The notes below the pieces were generated by a model. It was not told where the DNA came from and searched no databases. It saw nothing but the letters and a program-made list of their open reading frames with translations. From Amycolatopsis sp. MtRt-6 (GTDB taxonomy: Bacteria; Actinomycetota; Actinomycetes; Mycobacteriales; Pseudonocardiaceae): 64,000 nucleotides of DNA. The position numbers and the translations under genes are program-made. The DNA lies in assembly GCF_017308975.1 (NCBI RefSeq), contig NZ_JADWPD010000018.1:1-64000 (forward strand), given 5' to 3'. Shown here piece by piece: positions 1 to 7,982 of this stretch; position 1 is the stretch's first letter; every line of letters starts with the position of its first letter.

Positions 1-141
1 GCGCGCGTCGGCCGGCTCGCGGCGCGGTGCGGGGCGGCGCGGCGGCGGGGTGCCGCGCCGTGCGTCGCCCCGGCCTGGCTCGTCCTGCCAGGGCCGGGCG
101 GGGCGGCGGTCGCCTTGCCCGTTCCGAGGCGGATGGTCCAC
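1..141 (-). CDS. N-terminal fragment of a leftward gene, Pro/Arg-rich
   Basis: Reading leftwards, a GTG at 141 opens a frame that stays open for 47 codons to the window edge. It is preceded by a GAGGAG Shine-Dalgarno about 7 nt upstream and, further up, by a plausible promoter (217-246). The visible residues are hydrophilic and rich in Pro, Arg and Gly, as in the disordered cytoplasmic tails that begin many actinobacterial membrane or surface proteins. No domain is reached, so function cannot be assigned. High GC alone can keep frames open, so the start is the main support. Confidence 0.45.
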   Translation of the reverse strand, partial: MDHPPRNGQGDRRPARPWQDEPGRGDARRGTPPPRRPAPRREPADAR

Positions 142-175
142 GCGGGCGACTCCTCACTCCATCGATCGGGTGGTG

Positions 176-193
176 CTAGGGGTTGGGACGCAT
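176..193 (-). other. Possible leader mini-ORF (MRPNP)
   Basis: Between the promoter at 217-246 and the GTG at 141 there is an ATG followed by four codons and TAG, giving the pentapeptide MRPNP. An AGGGGAAGG ribosome-binding sequence lies 4-12 nt before the ATG. It would be the first ORF on the leftward transcript, as a leader peptide would be. Chance occurrence is quite possible. Confidence 0.25.
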
Positions 194-216
194 GGTGCCT
201 TCCCCTGGTTGCCGTA

Positions 217-246
217 GCGTTACACATCCCCCCACGAATGTGTCAC
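217..246 (-). promoter_or_regulatory. Candidate sigma-70-type promoter for leftward gene
   Basis: On the minus strand GTGACA (246-241) and TAACGC (222-217) are separated by 18 nt, a reasonable housekeeping-sigma match. It sits just beyond the 3' end of the phospholipase-like gene and points at the partial gene at the left edge. Confidence 0.35.
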
Positions 247-286
247 GCACCACCCAGTTTCCCGCATGTTCGACGGTTTCGCCTGG

Positions 287-2440
287 TCAGGGCGTCGCAT
301 TTGCCGGTTGTCGAGCCGGCAGGAGCGTGCCCGCGGCGGCGAGCAGGGCGAACGCGGCCGTCACCGCGTGGAGCGTCACGCCGAGGAAGCCGGGCGTGCT
401 GCCGTCGGCGGCGAACAGCAGCGAAGGCGCGCAGGCGAGCGCCGTCGCCAGCCACGTGCCGGTCGCCGCGCCGGCCCCGATCCGGATCGTGTGCAGCAGG
501 AAGACCCCGAGCAGCAGGTGCACGAGGCTCTGGATCGGGTCGAGCCGCAGGCCGAGCAGGTCGGCGTCGGCGGCCACCCCGCCGAAGCGGGTCAGCGCGA
601 AGCCGAACACGCCCAGCGTCGCGTAGCCGATCCCGAGCCCGGCCGCGGCCCGGGTGAGCACCGCGGTCCGGCGGCCGGGGTGGTCGGCCGCGCGTGGCTG
701 CCGGACGCCGTGGGAGTGCCGCTCGAACCACCAGAAGACCAGCGTCGCGGGCACCGCGAGCAGCCCGACCGCGACCAGCGTGCGCGGGCGGATCAGCCAG
801 CTGAGCCCGTCGGCGATCCGGCCGGGCAGGTAGACGACGGCGACCAGCAGCAGCATCCCGGCGAGGAACGCCAGGTAGAGGCTCATCGGCGCCCGCAGGA
901 CGAACCGGCACGCGCGGGCGACGCCCGGCCGGTCGCCGAGCCTGCCGAGCGGGCGGGCCAGCAGCCCGAGCACGCCGAGCTGGACCAGGCCGAGCAGCAG
1001 CACGCCCCACGGCGGCGCGGAGAACGCGGCGGGCGCGCCCGGGCTGCCGAGCAGGACGGGTGGCCCGTCCCGCAGGACGCTCATCCCGGCGAGCCCCGCG
1101 ACGCCGGCCACGGCGGCCACGGCGAGCAGCCGCCGTGGCGGGCGGACGCCGTCGGCGTGCGCGAAGGCGAGTTGCTGGGCGAGCAGGGCGATGGCGAACG
1201 TCGCCGCGTAGCGGGGCAGCGGCGAGCCGGACCAGCTCGCGGCCAGCTCCCCGCCGCCGACCAGGGCGAGCAGGCCGGCGGCCGCGCTCACCGGCGCCCG
1301 GCGGTGCAGGGCCAGCAGCGGGGGCGCGCAGACGATGGTCAGCAGGTAGACGCCGAGCAGCCAGAGCGGGTGCAGCGCGATCCGCATCACCGTCGCCGTG
1401 GTGCCCGCCGGGCTGCCGAGCAGTTCGAGCGCGAGCGGCGTCAGCAGCGCGACGACGGCGAAGATCAACGCCGGCCGCAGCAGCGGGCTCGCGCGTTCGG
1501 CCAGGTAGTGGCGGTAGCCGCCGCCGGCGTCCTGTTCGGCGCGCCAGCCGGCCGCGTTGGCGTGCCCGCCGGCGAAGTAGATGAGCGGGGCGAGCTGGGC
1601 GAGCCAGGTCAACGGCCACAGCGCGGGCTCGGGCGCGCCGGCCCAGTGCGCGAGCGCCGCCAGCGACTCGCCGAGCAGCAGCAGGACGACGCCACCGGCG
1701 CCGAGCAGCGCCCACCGGCTGACCTCGGCGGGCGCGGCGACGGGCACGGGCGCCCGCGGCTCCCGGCGGGCCCGCAGCCAGCCGCGCAGCCGGAAGACGA
1801 GCAGGCAGCCGATCACCAGCACCCCGGCGACCATCGGGCCGATCGGGTCGCCGACCGGCGGGCCCCAGCGCTGGTGCCAGGAGTTGACGACCAGCCCGGC
1901 GGAGTAGAGCGAGGCGACGGCCCGGCAGGTGAGCGCCGAGTTCATCGGGTTGAGGTCGCAGGCGTGGTGCATGTCGTAGGACAGCCGGTCGTCCAGTGCT
2001 TCGCGGACCTCCGGGCCGAGCGGGTGGCCCTTGCGGTCGGCGTACCGGAGCAGGTCGTAGCCGAGGTCGTGGGCCTTGCACGGCACGGCGTAGTCCCACT
2101 TCGTGTTGTCGTCACCCCACGGCGTCGAGCAGCCGCCGTCGACGTGGACGGCGCGGACGGTGCCGTCGCGGGCCGGCATCGTGCCCGGGGTGACGCCGCT
2201 GAGCGCGGTGAAGTCCTTCGGCAGCCGCGCGAGCGCGTCGGCGTGCGGGCCCGGGTGGACCAGCGCCTCGATGGCGTTCTGCGCGGCCAGCACGTCACCG
2301 GTGGGTGGCCCCTGGTCGGGCGGCGACGGCGGGCGCGACGAGATCAGCCCGAAGGCGAAGACGACCAGCAGGACCAGCAGCAGCCACCCGGACGTCGACC
2401 AGGGTCGGCGGGTACGTGGCGGATCGGTCGGTGCCGGCAT
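287..2440 (-). CDS. Phospholipase A2-like domain fused to polytopic membrane protein
   Basis: 717 residues. An N-terminal membrane anchor (about 15-33) precedes a prokaryotic phospholipase A2-like domain (about 45-165) with a Gly-Cys calcium-loop region and the CKAHDLGYD active-site motif, giving the His-Asp pair that hydrolyses the sn-2 ester of phospholipids. The rest (about 170-717) is a long series of hydrophobic helices; the tail resembles DUF4383-like membrane proteins. Start chosen at the ATG at 2440, just after the anchor-encoding region begins; a longer upstream frame has no membrane or domain sense. It is divergent from the next gene. Secreted actinobacterial PLA2s are normally about 150 residues, so this fusion is unusual. 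The family call is good, the membrane role unknown. Confidence 0.7.
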   Translation of the reverse strand: MPAPTDPPRTRRPWSTSGWLLLVLLVVFAFGLISSRPPSPPDQGPPTGDVLAAQNAIEALVHPGPHADALARLPKDFTALSGVTPGTMPARDGTVRAVHVDGGCSTPWGDDNTKWDYAVPCKAHDLGYDLLRYADRKGHPLGPEVREALDDRLSYDMHHACDLNPMNSALTCRAVASLYSAGLVVNSWHQRWGPPVGDPIGPMVAGVLVIGCLLVFRLRGWLRARREPRAPVPVAAPAEVSRWALLGAGGVVLLLLGESLAALAHWAGAPEPALWPLTWLAQLAPLIYFAGGHANAAGWRAEQDAGGGYRHYLAERASPLLRPALIFAVVALLTPLALELLGSPAGTTATVMRIALHPLWLLGVYLLTIVCAPPLLALHRRAPVSAAAGLLALVGGGELAASWSGSPLPRYAATFAIALLAQQLAFAHADGVRPPRRLLAVAAVAGVAGLAGMSVLRDGPPVLLGSPGAPAAFSAPPWGVLLLGLVQLGVLGLLARPLGRLGDRPGVARACRFVLRAPMSLYLAFLAGMLLLVAVVYLPGRIADGLSWLIRPRTLVAVGLLAVPATLVFWWFERHSHGVRQPRAADHPGRRTAVLTRAAAGLGIGYATLGVFGFALTRFGGVAADADLLGLRLDPIQSLVHLLLGVFLLHTIRIGAGAATGTWLATALACAPSLLFAADGSTPGFLGVTLHAVTAAFALLAAAGTLLPARQPANATP

Positions 2441-2586
2441 GGGTTCAAGGGTGCCAGCCCGGTTCGGCGGCCGACATGGGGATAACCGGAGGGCTGCCCG
2501 GACGGCTGCCCGTTCTTCCCTTTCGCGGCGGGAACGTCCCGGAGAGACTCGGGAGCGGGGAGGCGCCCGGCGACCAGGAGGTAGCA

Positions 2587-3798
2587 GTGCGCTCGACCGA
2601 GCTCGCCGTGCCCGTGGAGAACACCGTGCGCGCACTGCGCCGGCTCGCCCCCGGAGCCCGCCTGCGCAGACCCGGCACACCGGAGTTGTGCGTGCTCGCC
2701 GGCGCGCTGCGGGACTGCGCGCCGCCGGAGCTGGCCCGTGTCCAGCCGGGGCCGGTGGCCCGGGTGGTGCTGGCCGCCCAGCTGCGGGCACTGGATCGGG
2801 CGATGACGGGGTTCTTCGCGTGCGACGCGCGTGGTCCGGAGGCTGCTCGGCTGGTCAGGGCCGCGAGGTACGGCCGGGTCCGGCGCGGCCGCCCGCTGCG
2901 CACCCGGCTGGCCACCGAGCCCGGCCTGCACGCGGCGGCGCTGGCCTGGGCGGAGGCGCGCGGCTACCGGATCCTGGCGGGAGAGCTGAGCGGGATCGGC
3001 GTGGTGCCGGGCGAAGAGGACGGGCGGCGGGCCGCGGAGCTGGCGGTGGCGGCGTTGTTGCCGCGGGCCGAGCCGGGGACGGGTGGGCGTGAGGTGTTGC
3101 TGCCCTGGCCGGAGGATGGGTCGCCGCGGCCGGGCGGGGGGTCGGGTGGCTTGCCGTCCGGCTCGGGTGGCTCGGCGGCGGGTTTCGGTGGGGGTGGGGC
3201 GTCGGGAGTTGGTGGTTCGGCCGGTTTGCCGCCGGGCCCGGGGGCTGGTGGGGGTGGTGGGTCGGGCTTGGCGCCGGGCTCGGGGGCTGGTGAGGGTGGT
3301 CGGTCCGGCCTGCCATCCGGCTCGGAGGCCAGTGGGGGTGGTGGGTCCGGCTTGGCGCCGTGGGATCGGGCCGGTGATCCACCCGCCCCGCCGTCCGGCG
3401 CAGGTGCCGGCCGCTCCGGTGAGTCCGGCGGCAGCGCTTTCCTCCACGTCCGCTCGGTGCGCGTCACCGACCACGGCTTCCAGGTCGATGTCCACGCCGA
3501 TCCGCCCGTCGAGCTCCTCCGGGACCGCGATGGCCTCACCCTCCGGGGCCTGTGGTGGAACGGCCTCGGCCGGATCGTCGACGACCTCGGCCACGAATAC
3601 CTCCTGCTGGCCAAGGAGGACTCCGCCGGCGGGACCGTCCGGTACCGGTGCCACCCGCGCCTCGCTCCCGGTGCGCGCATCCTGCGGCTCGAATCCGCCG
3701 GCTACCGGGGGGAGCGGGTGCGGCTGGAGCCCGCCGAAGCCGGGACCTGTGCCGAGGTGCTCGTCAAGCTCGAACTCACCGTTCGGCTGGGCGGGTGA
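2587..3798 (+). CDS. Protein with Gly/Ser-rich linker, unknown function
   Basis: 403 residues from a GTG at 2587, chosen because AGGAGGT lies 4-10 nt upstream. Residues 1-175 form a basic, Ala/Arg/Leu-rich helical region. About 178-280 is low-complexity: repeated short units of Gly, Ser, Leu, Pro and Ala encoded by degenerate GC-rich repeats. The C-terminal 120 residues look like a folded beta-rich domain with well-mixed composition. I do not recognise either end. There are no signal peptide or membrane segments, so it is probably cytoplasmic. Its 3' end overlaps the convergent GGDEF gene by 23 nt. Confidence 0.7.
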   Translation: MRSTELAVPVENTVRALRRLAPGARLRRPGTPELCVLAGALRDCAPPELARVQPGPVARVVLAAQLRALDRAMTGFFACDARGPEAARLVRAARYGRVRRGRPLRTRLATEPGLHAAALAWAEARGYRILAGELSGIGVVPGEEDGRRAAELAVAALLPRAEPGTGGREVLLPWPEDGSPRPGGGSGGLPSGSGGSAAGFGGGGASGVGGSAGLPPGPGAGGGGGSGLAPGSGAGEGGRSGLPSGSEASGGGGSGLAPWDRAGDPPAPPSGAGAGRSGESGGSAFLHVRSVRVTDHGFQVDVHADPPVELLRDRDGLTLRGLWWNGLGRIVDDLGHEYLLLAKEDSAGGTVRYRCHPRLAPGARILRLESAGYRGERVRLEPAEAGTCAEVLVKLELTVRLGG

Positions 3799-5182
3799 CC
3801 GTGTCCGGGGCGAAGCAGACCTGGTCGCGGCCGTTCTCCTTCGCCAGGTAGACCGCCGCGTCGGCGGACTGCAGCAGGCGCTCCAGCGTGTCTCCGTGGC
3901 GGGGGTGGCGGGCCACGCCGATCGAGGTCGTGCGGTCGGCGATCGTCGCCGGGTCGCCGCGCTTGTCCGTCGTCACAATGTGCAGCTTGGCGATCGCGGT
4001 GCGGATGCGTTCGGCCGCGTCGCGCGTCGCCTCTTCGTCGATGTCCGGCAGCAGAATGAGGAATTCCTCGCCGCCGAAACGGCCGACCAAGTCGCTCGGT
4101 CTGGTCACTTCGTCGAGCGTTTGCGCGACGGTGCGCAGCACGTCGTCGCCCGCCGGATGTCCATAGGTGTCGTTAATCCACTTGAAGTGGTCCAGATCGA
4201 CCATCAGCAGCGACAGCTGATCACCCGATCGAGTCGTCCGTTCGAGCGCCCGCTCGGCCGACTCCGACCAGCCGCGCATGTTGAGAATGCCCGTTTTCGG
4301 GTCCGTCCGGACGTCGTTCTGGAGCTGGTCGAGTTCCGCGAGGCGATTGAAGACCACCGTGACCACGGCCATCACCGCCACCATCGGCGGCACGGTGGCA
4401 AGCAGAATCGCGGTCACCGCGCCGAGGCCGACGGTGATCGCTTCCAGCATGTTGTCGGCCGGGCTGCCCAGGACGTTACGCAGGGTCGGTTCCGAGGACA
4501 TGCCAAGCGCCAGTGCCCCGCCGACGTAAACGATCTGGATGGCCTCGTAGATCGCCCCGGCGAGGACGATCGTGCCGAACTCCCAGAGGAAGTCGTTCCA
4601 GCCGGAACCGGCGAAATGGGGGCCGAACGCCGTGTAGGTCGCGTGGGCGAGCACGCCCGCGAGACCGTGCGTGATGGACGAGAAAATGAAGTTGTGCGCC
4701 GGACGGCGGGCGATGAACCAATGCTGGAGCCGGACGACGAGGATGACGAACAGGATCAGCGGAGCGGGCAGGATCATCGCGGCCGAAAAGGTCCACACCG
4801 CGGTGAGGTCGATCAGCACCGTCTTTTTGCGGTTTCGGCGGCGTTCTTCCTGACGCTGGGTCAGTTGAATGTGGACGGTGGCGCCTGCCGCGAGTATTCC
4901 GAAGTTCACCCAGTCGCGGCCGGCGAGCGCCGGTGAATGAGCGAGTGAAATGGCGAGTACGACGACGGCAATCGCTTCGCTGCCGAGCATGAATGCGATG
5001 ACCCGCGGGCGCCGCCGCCACAGCGCCCAGTTCCGCGGCGAGAACGGGTGGCCGCGCCGGACCGTCCCGGGTGGACCACTGGCCGTGGTCACCCGGTCCG
5101 GCTCGTCGCGCGGCGGCCGCGGCCCCCCTCGGTCCGCCGGTTCGCCGCCGCCGGTCACGGCGTCGTCTGCTCCGGGATGCAA
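3776..5182 (-). CDS. Membrane-anchored GGDEF diguanylate cyclase
   Basis: 468 residues. About six hydrophobic segments (roughly 60-300) form a membrane sensor, followed by a GGDEF domain (about 310-460) with an intact active site GGEEF near 370-374 and an intact product-inhibition I-site RPSD placed exactly as in PleD-type enzymes. It should make cyclic di-GMP from two GTP. No EAL domain is present. Start is TTG at 5182: GGAGG is 7 nt upstream, better than any ATG. Codon use drops in GC in the membrane part relative to neighbours. The 5' region is shared with the hexapeptide mini-ORFs, which are transcribed the other way. Confidence 0.85.
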   Translation of the reverse strand: MHPGADDAVTGGGEPADRGGPRPPRDEPDRVTTASGPPGTVRRGHPFSPRNWALWRRRPRVIAFMLGSEAIAVVVLAISLAHSPALAGRDWVNFGILAAGATVHIQLTQRQEERRRNRKKTVLIDLTAVWTFSAAMILPAPLILFVILVVRLQHWFIARRPAHNFIFSSITHGLAGVLAHATYTAFGPHFAGSGWNDFLWEFGTIVLAGAIYEAIQIVYVGGALALGMSSEPTLRNVLGSPADNMLEAITVGLGAVTAILLATVPPMVAVMAVVTVVFNRLAELDQLQNDVRTDPKTGILNMRGWSESAERALERTTRSGDQLSLLMVDLDHFKWINDTYGHPAGDDVLRTVAQTLDEVTRPSDLVGRFGGEEFLILLPDIDEEATRDAAERIRTAIAKLHIVTTDKRGDPATIADRTTSIGVARHPRHGDTLERLLQSADAAVYLAKENGRDQVCFAPDTVTRPAER

Positions 5183-5363
5183 TTGGTCACCTCCTTTCCA
5201 GCGTACGTGGGGTGCTGAGTAATCTCATCGGTACCTGCCAGAGTGTTCACGCATTCCGTGGGCGGGTACCATCCCACTGCAACGGAACTCCCGAGTCCCC
5301 GGCGGAACTGCCGGGAACGCGGGCCAAAAGCATCTTCAGGCTCCCCACACGGAGGTGGCACCG
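5183..5363. other. Intergenic region, divergent from GGDEF gene
   Basis: This segment separates the leftward GGDEF gene from the rightward mini-ORF array. It contains a weak rightward promoter candidate, TGTTCA (5244-5249) and TACCAT (5267-5272) with a 17-nt spacer. No other gene is visible. Confidence 0.4.
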
Positions 5364-5384
5364 TTGAGCAACCGCGATCTGTGA
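5364..5384 (+). CDS. Hexapeptide mini-ORF 1 (MSNRDL)
   Basis: Starts at TTG with GGAGG 8 nt upstream and encodes Met-Ser-Asn-Arg-Asp-Leu. An ATG overlaps its stop (TGATG) and is in frame with mini-ORF 2, so translational coupling to a longer 22-residue reading of copy 2 is also possible. No function known to me; see the repeat entry for the evidence of translation. Confidence 0.5.
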   Translation: MSNRDL

Positions 5385-5431
5385 TGCGCCAGCGAATTGT
5401 CGTCCGCCATTACCCGCGAGAGGTGGCACCC

Positions 5432-5452
5432 GTGCGCAACCGCGACCTGTGA
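5432..5452 (+). CDS. Hexapeptide mini-ORF 2 (MRNRDL)
   Basis: Starts at GTG, preceded by GAGAGGTGG, and encodes Met-Arg-Asn-Arg-Asp-Leu. It differs from copy 1 only at residue 2 and at synonymous positions. Confidence 0.5.
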   Translation: MRNRDL

Positions 5453-5501
5453 CCGGCTGAATACCATTCATGATCTTGACTGCACGGAGAGGTGGCTTCC
5501 G

Positions 5502-5522
5502 ATGGCCAACCGTGACCTCTGA
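5502..5522 (+). CDS. Hexapeptide mini-ORF 3 (MANRDL)
   Basis: Starts at ATG, preceded by GGAGAGGTGG, and encodes Met-Ala-Asn-Arg-Asp-Leu. Its stop lies 8 nt before the stop codon of the convergent MFS gene, so transcription of the array would run antisense into that gene unless it ends here; no terminator hairpin is evident. Confidence 0.5.
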   Translation: MANRDL

Positions 5523-5530
5523 ACCGCGGC

Positions 5531-6745
5531 TCATGACAGCCGTGGCTCCGGATCCGCCCCACCCACCCGGCGCCAGGCGAACGCCACCGGCACGGCCAGC
5601 AGCAGTCCCACCGCGCCCGCGAGCGCGACGGTCGTGTACGCGGAACCGACCGCCTGCGCGACCAGCCCGCCGACGCCCACGCCCACTCCCTGGGCGACCC
5701 GCAGCCCGGTCCGGTACAGACCGCCCGCGCTGCCCCGGATGTCGTTCGGCACCCACGTGATGAACGTGGCGGACACCGTGATGACGTACGCGCCCGTGGC
5801 GCCGGCCAGCGCGAGCAGGACCAGCGCGAAGGCCAGGTTCGGCCGCAGCGCGAACGCCGCCAGCGCGGCCAGCGGCAGCGCGGCCAGCACGCCGAGCAGC
5901 TTGCGGCGGTGCTCGGTCGTGACGAACCGCGACAGCAGGAACGTCCCGGCCACGAAGCCCAGCGGGTCGGCGGCCAGCAGCCAGCCGACCGCCTGGTCGC
6001 CCACGCCCAGCTGCGCGGCGAGCGGCGCCGCGAGGCCCTCCGGGATCACCGCCAGGCCGACGAGCCAGGACAGGTAGAGCAGCACCCGCAGCCGTTCGTC
6101 GCCGAAAACCTGCCGGACGGCGCCGAACCACGGGGCGCCGCCGTTGCCCGCGGCGGGCCGCCGCAGCACCAGCAGCCGCACGGCGACCGCGGCGACCAGG
6201 AACGTCAGCGCGTCGATCGCCAGCGCCCACGACGTCCCGATGGTCGTCACCAGCAGCCCGCCGGCGGCCAGGCCGGCCAGCATCGCCGTGTTGTTCGTGA
6301 TCCCGCGCAGGTCCTGGCTCTGCAGGTAGACGTCGTCGTCGGCGAAGACCTCGCGGCCGAGCGCGTTCTGCGCCGCGTTGCCCGGCGCGTTCGCCAGCCG
6401 CGCGAGGACGAACAGCGCGAACAGCCAGCCCATCGGCATCCCGGGCAGGGCCATCAGCCCGATCAGCACGGCCTGCGCGAACGAGCCGGTCACCAGCACC
6501 GCGCGCCGCGGGAACCGGTCGGCGAGCTGGGCCAGCCCGAGCCCACCGGCGAGCGCGGGCAGGAACGTCAGGGAGTAGACGACGGCCGACAGCAGCGGCG
6601 ACCCGGTCCGGTCGAAGGTGAGGATGGCCAGCGCGACGATGGTGAGCTGGTCACCGAGCATCGACTGCGTCTCGGCGAACCACAGCGCGCGGAACTCGCG
6701 GTTGGCCAGGACGGCCCGGAGCCGGGGTGTCGCGCGCGTCGTCAC
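5531..6745 (-). CDS. MFS transporter (DHA-type efflux)
   Basis: 404 residues with 12 predicted membrane helices and the MFS loop signature between helices 2 and 3 (ADRFPRR, near residues 70-77). The family exports small molecules with proton antiport across the cytoplasmic membrane. Start set at GTG 6745, which has GGGGGAC about 10 nt upstream; an ATG at 6779 in the same frame would add 11 residues but has a poorer ribosome-binding site. The upstream region carries a dyad (6804-6829). The substrate is unknown. The gene ends only 8 nt from the last hexapeptide mini-ORF. Confidence 0.85.
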   Translation of the reverse strand: MTTRATPRLRAVLANREFRALWFAETQSMLGDQLTIVALAILTFDRTGSPLLSAVVYSLTFLPALAGGLGLAQLADRFPRRAVLVTGSFAQAVLIGLMALPGMPMGWLFALFVLARLANAPGNAAQNALGREVFADDDVYLQSQDLRGITNNTAMLAGLAAGGLLVTTIGTSWALAIDALTFLVAAVAVRLLVLRRPAAGNGGAPWFGAVRQVFGDERLRVLLYLSWLVGLAVIPEGLAAPLAAQLGVGDQAVGWLLAADPLGFVAGTFLLSRFVTTEHRRKLLGVLAALPLAALAAFALRPNLAFALVLLALAGATGAYVITVSATFITWVPNDIRGSAGGLYRTGLRVAQGVGVGVGGLVAQAVGSAYTTVALAGAVGLLLAVPVAFAWRRVGGADPEPRLS

Positions 6746-7082
6746 CTCGTAACCACCGTCCCCCGATCGAGTGAACATGGACCGCTCGCATTGTGCCTCT
6801 CCGGTGACGACCCCGTCCGGGGGAGTCACGCTCCGACCACCGGGAAGCACCCACAGTATGCCGCCGGTTACGCGCCGGTGTGGCCGGAATCCGGCCCAGT
6901 CACCCCCTCGTGACCGGCCCGCGGGTACGTCCGGGCTGATCGAACCCGGCTCGCTCGGCGCAGGGCGGCGGCCGCTCGTCGTCGTGCCGATGCCGTGTTG
7001 GACCGAATGGGCCAAGACTGGACAGTGAGCCGGCCGGGGTGGACGGACCGCGCGCCGCCGGCGCTGCAGATCGGGGAGAAGC
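6746..7082. other. Divergent intergenic region
   Basis: The region between the leftward MFS gene and the rightward SDR gene. Apart from the dyad at 6804-6829 and a possible leftward -10 (TACTGT near 6856-6861) nothing recognisable is present. Confidence 0.4.
6804..6829. promoter_or_regulatory. Imperfect dyad upstream of MFS gene
   Basis: GTGAC (6804-6808) pairs with GTCAC (6825-6829) and CCCC (6811-6814) with GGGG (6820-6823). It lies about 60 nt before the MFS start in what would be the promoter or 5' leader, so it may be an operator or leader hairpin. Confidence 0.35.
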
Positions 7083-7982
7083 ATGGACGGGTTGATGCAG
7101 GGCAAGGCGGTCGTGGTCACCGGCGCCGGCCGCGGCCTGGGCGAGGCGTTCGCGGTGCACGTCGCGCGCGCGGGCGGGGCAGTGGTGGTCAACGACGTCG
7201 ACGCCGAGCTGGCGGAGCGGACGGCGGAGAACATCCGGCTGCACGGCGGCCGCGCCGTGGCCAGCGGGCACAGCGTGGCGGAGGCGGGCGAAGCCCAGGA
7301 GATCGTCGACCTGTGCGTCAAGGAGTTCGGCGGGATCGACGGGCTGGTCAACAACGCCGGGCTGAACTACGAGGCGCTGCCCTGGGAGGACGACGCCGAG
7401 GCGGCCCGCGAGCTCGTGCAGGTCAACGTCCTCGGGGTGGTGAACACCGGGCTGGCCGCGATCAAGGCGATGGTCGACGCGGGCACCGGCGGCTCCATCG
7501 TCAACATCTCCTCCGGCGCGTCACTCGGGCAGCGCAAGCTCGGCGTGTACGCGGCGAGCAAGGGCGCGGTCGCGTCCCTGACCTATTCGTGGGCGCTCGA
7601 CCTCGAGGACGTCGGGATCCGCGTCAACGCCGTCTGCCCGCTCGCGCACACGCGGATGGTGTGGAAGTCCGAACGCTCGCTGCGCGCCTGCCCGCCCGAC
7701 CGCACGCCGTCGCGGATCGCGCCGGTCGTGCTGTTCCTGCTCGGCGAGGGCTCGCACGGCATCACCGGCCAGATGATCCGGTGCAACGGCCCGCAGCTGC
7801 ACGTCATGGGCCAGCCGTTCCTCAAGCAGCCGATCCTCGAGCGCCCGGTGTGGGACACCGAGACGGTGCAGAAGGCGTTCGACGAAGTCTTCTCCGCCCA
7901 CCTGGAGAACTACGGCCTGGAGAAGCGTGTCCCGCCGCGGCTGCGCAAGTGGACGGAGTCGACCTCGCCCCGTACTGCCTAG
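7083..7982 (+). CDS. SDR family oxidoreductase
   Basis: 299 residues, a classical short-chain dehydrogenase/reductase. The TGAGRGLGE glycine-rich cofactor motif lies near residues 13-21, NNAG near 90, the catalytic Ser in the SSGAS strand, and the YAASK catalytic Tyr-Lys pair near 156-160. It uses NAD(P)H on an alcohol or carbonyl. The C-terminal 60 residues extend beyond the core fold, as in SDRs linked to acyl or steroid metabolism. GGGGAGAAG precedes the ATG. It faces the acyl-CoA ligase gene and shares the CTAG stop with it, suggesting a related lipid or acyl-CoA context, though not co-transcription. Confidence 0.88.
   Translation: MDGLMQGKAVVVTGAGRGLGEAFAVHVARAGGAVVVNDVDAELAERTAENIRLHGGRAVASGHSVAEAGEAQEIVDLCVKEFGGIDGLVNNAGLNYEALPWEDDAEAARELVQVNVLGVVNTGLAAIKAMVDAGTGGSIVNISSGASLGQRKLGVYAASKGAVASLTYSWALDLEDVGIRVNAVCPLAHTRMVWKSERSLRACPPDRTPSRIAPVVLFLLGEGSHGITGQMIRCNGPQLHVMGQPFLKQPILERPVWDTETVQKAFDEVFSAHLENYGLEKRVPPRLRKWTESTSPRTA

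Larger units (their letters stand above)
5350..5522 (+). repeat. Three tandem repeats each carrying RBS plus hexapeptide ORF
   Basis: Three copies of a roughly 35-bp unit lie at spacings of 68 and 70 bp. Each has a GAGGTGGC ribosome-binding region followed 5-8 nt later by a start codon and five codons ending NRDL then TGA. The 30-odd nt between units are not conserved. Differences inside the ORFs are silent (CGC/CGT, GAT/GAC, CTG/CTC) except at residue 2, and the start codon varies TTG, GTG, ATG; this pattern implies selection on the peptide. Confidence 0.7.
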
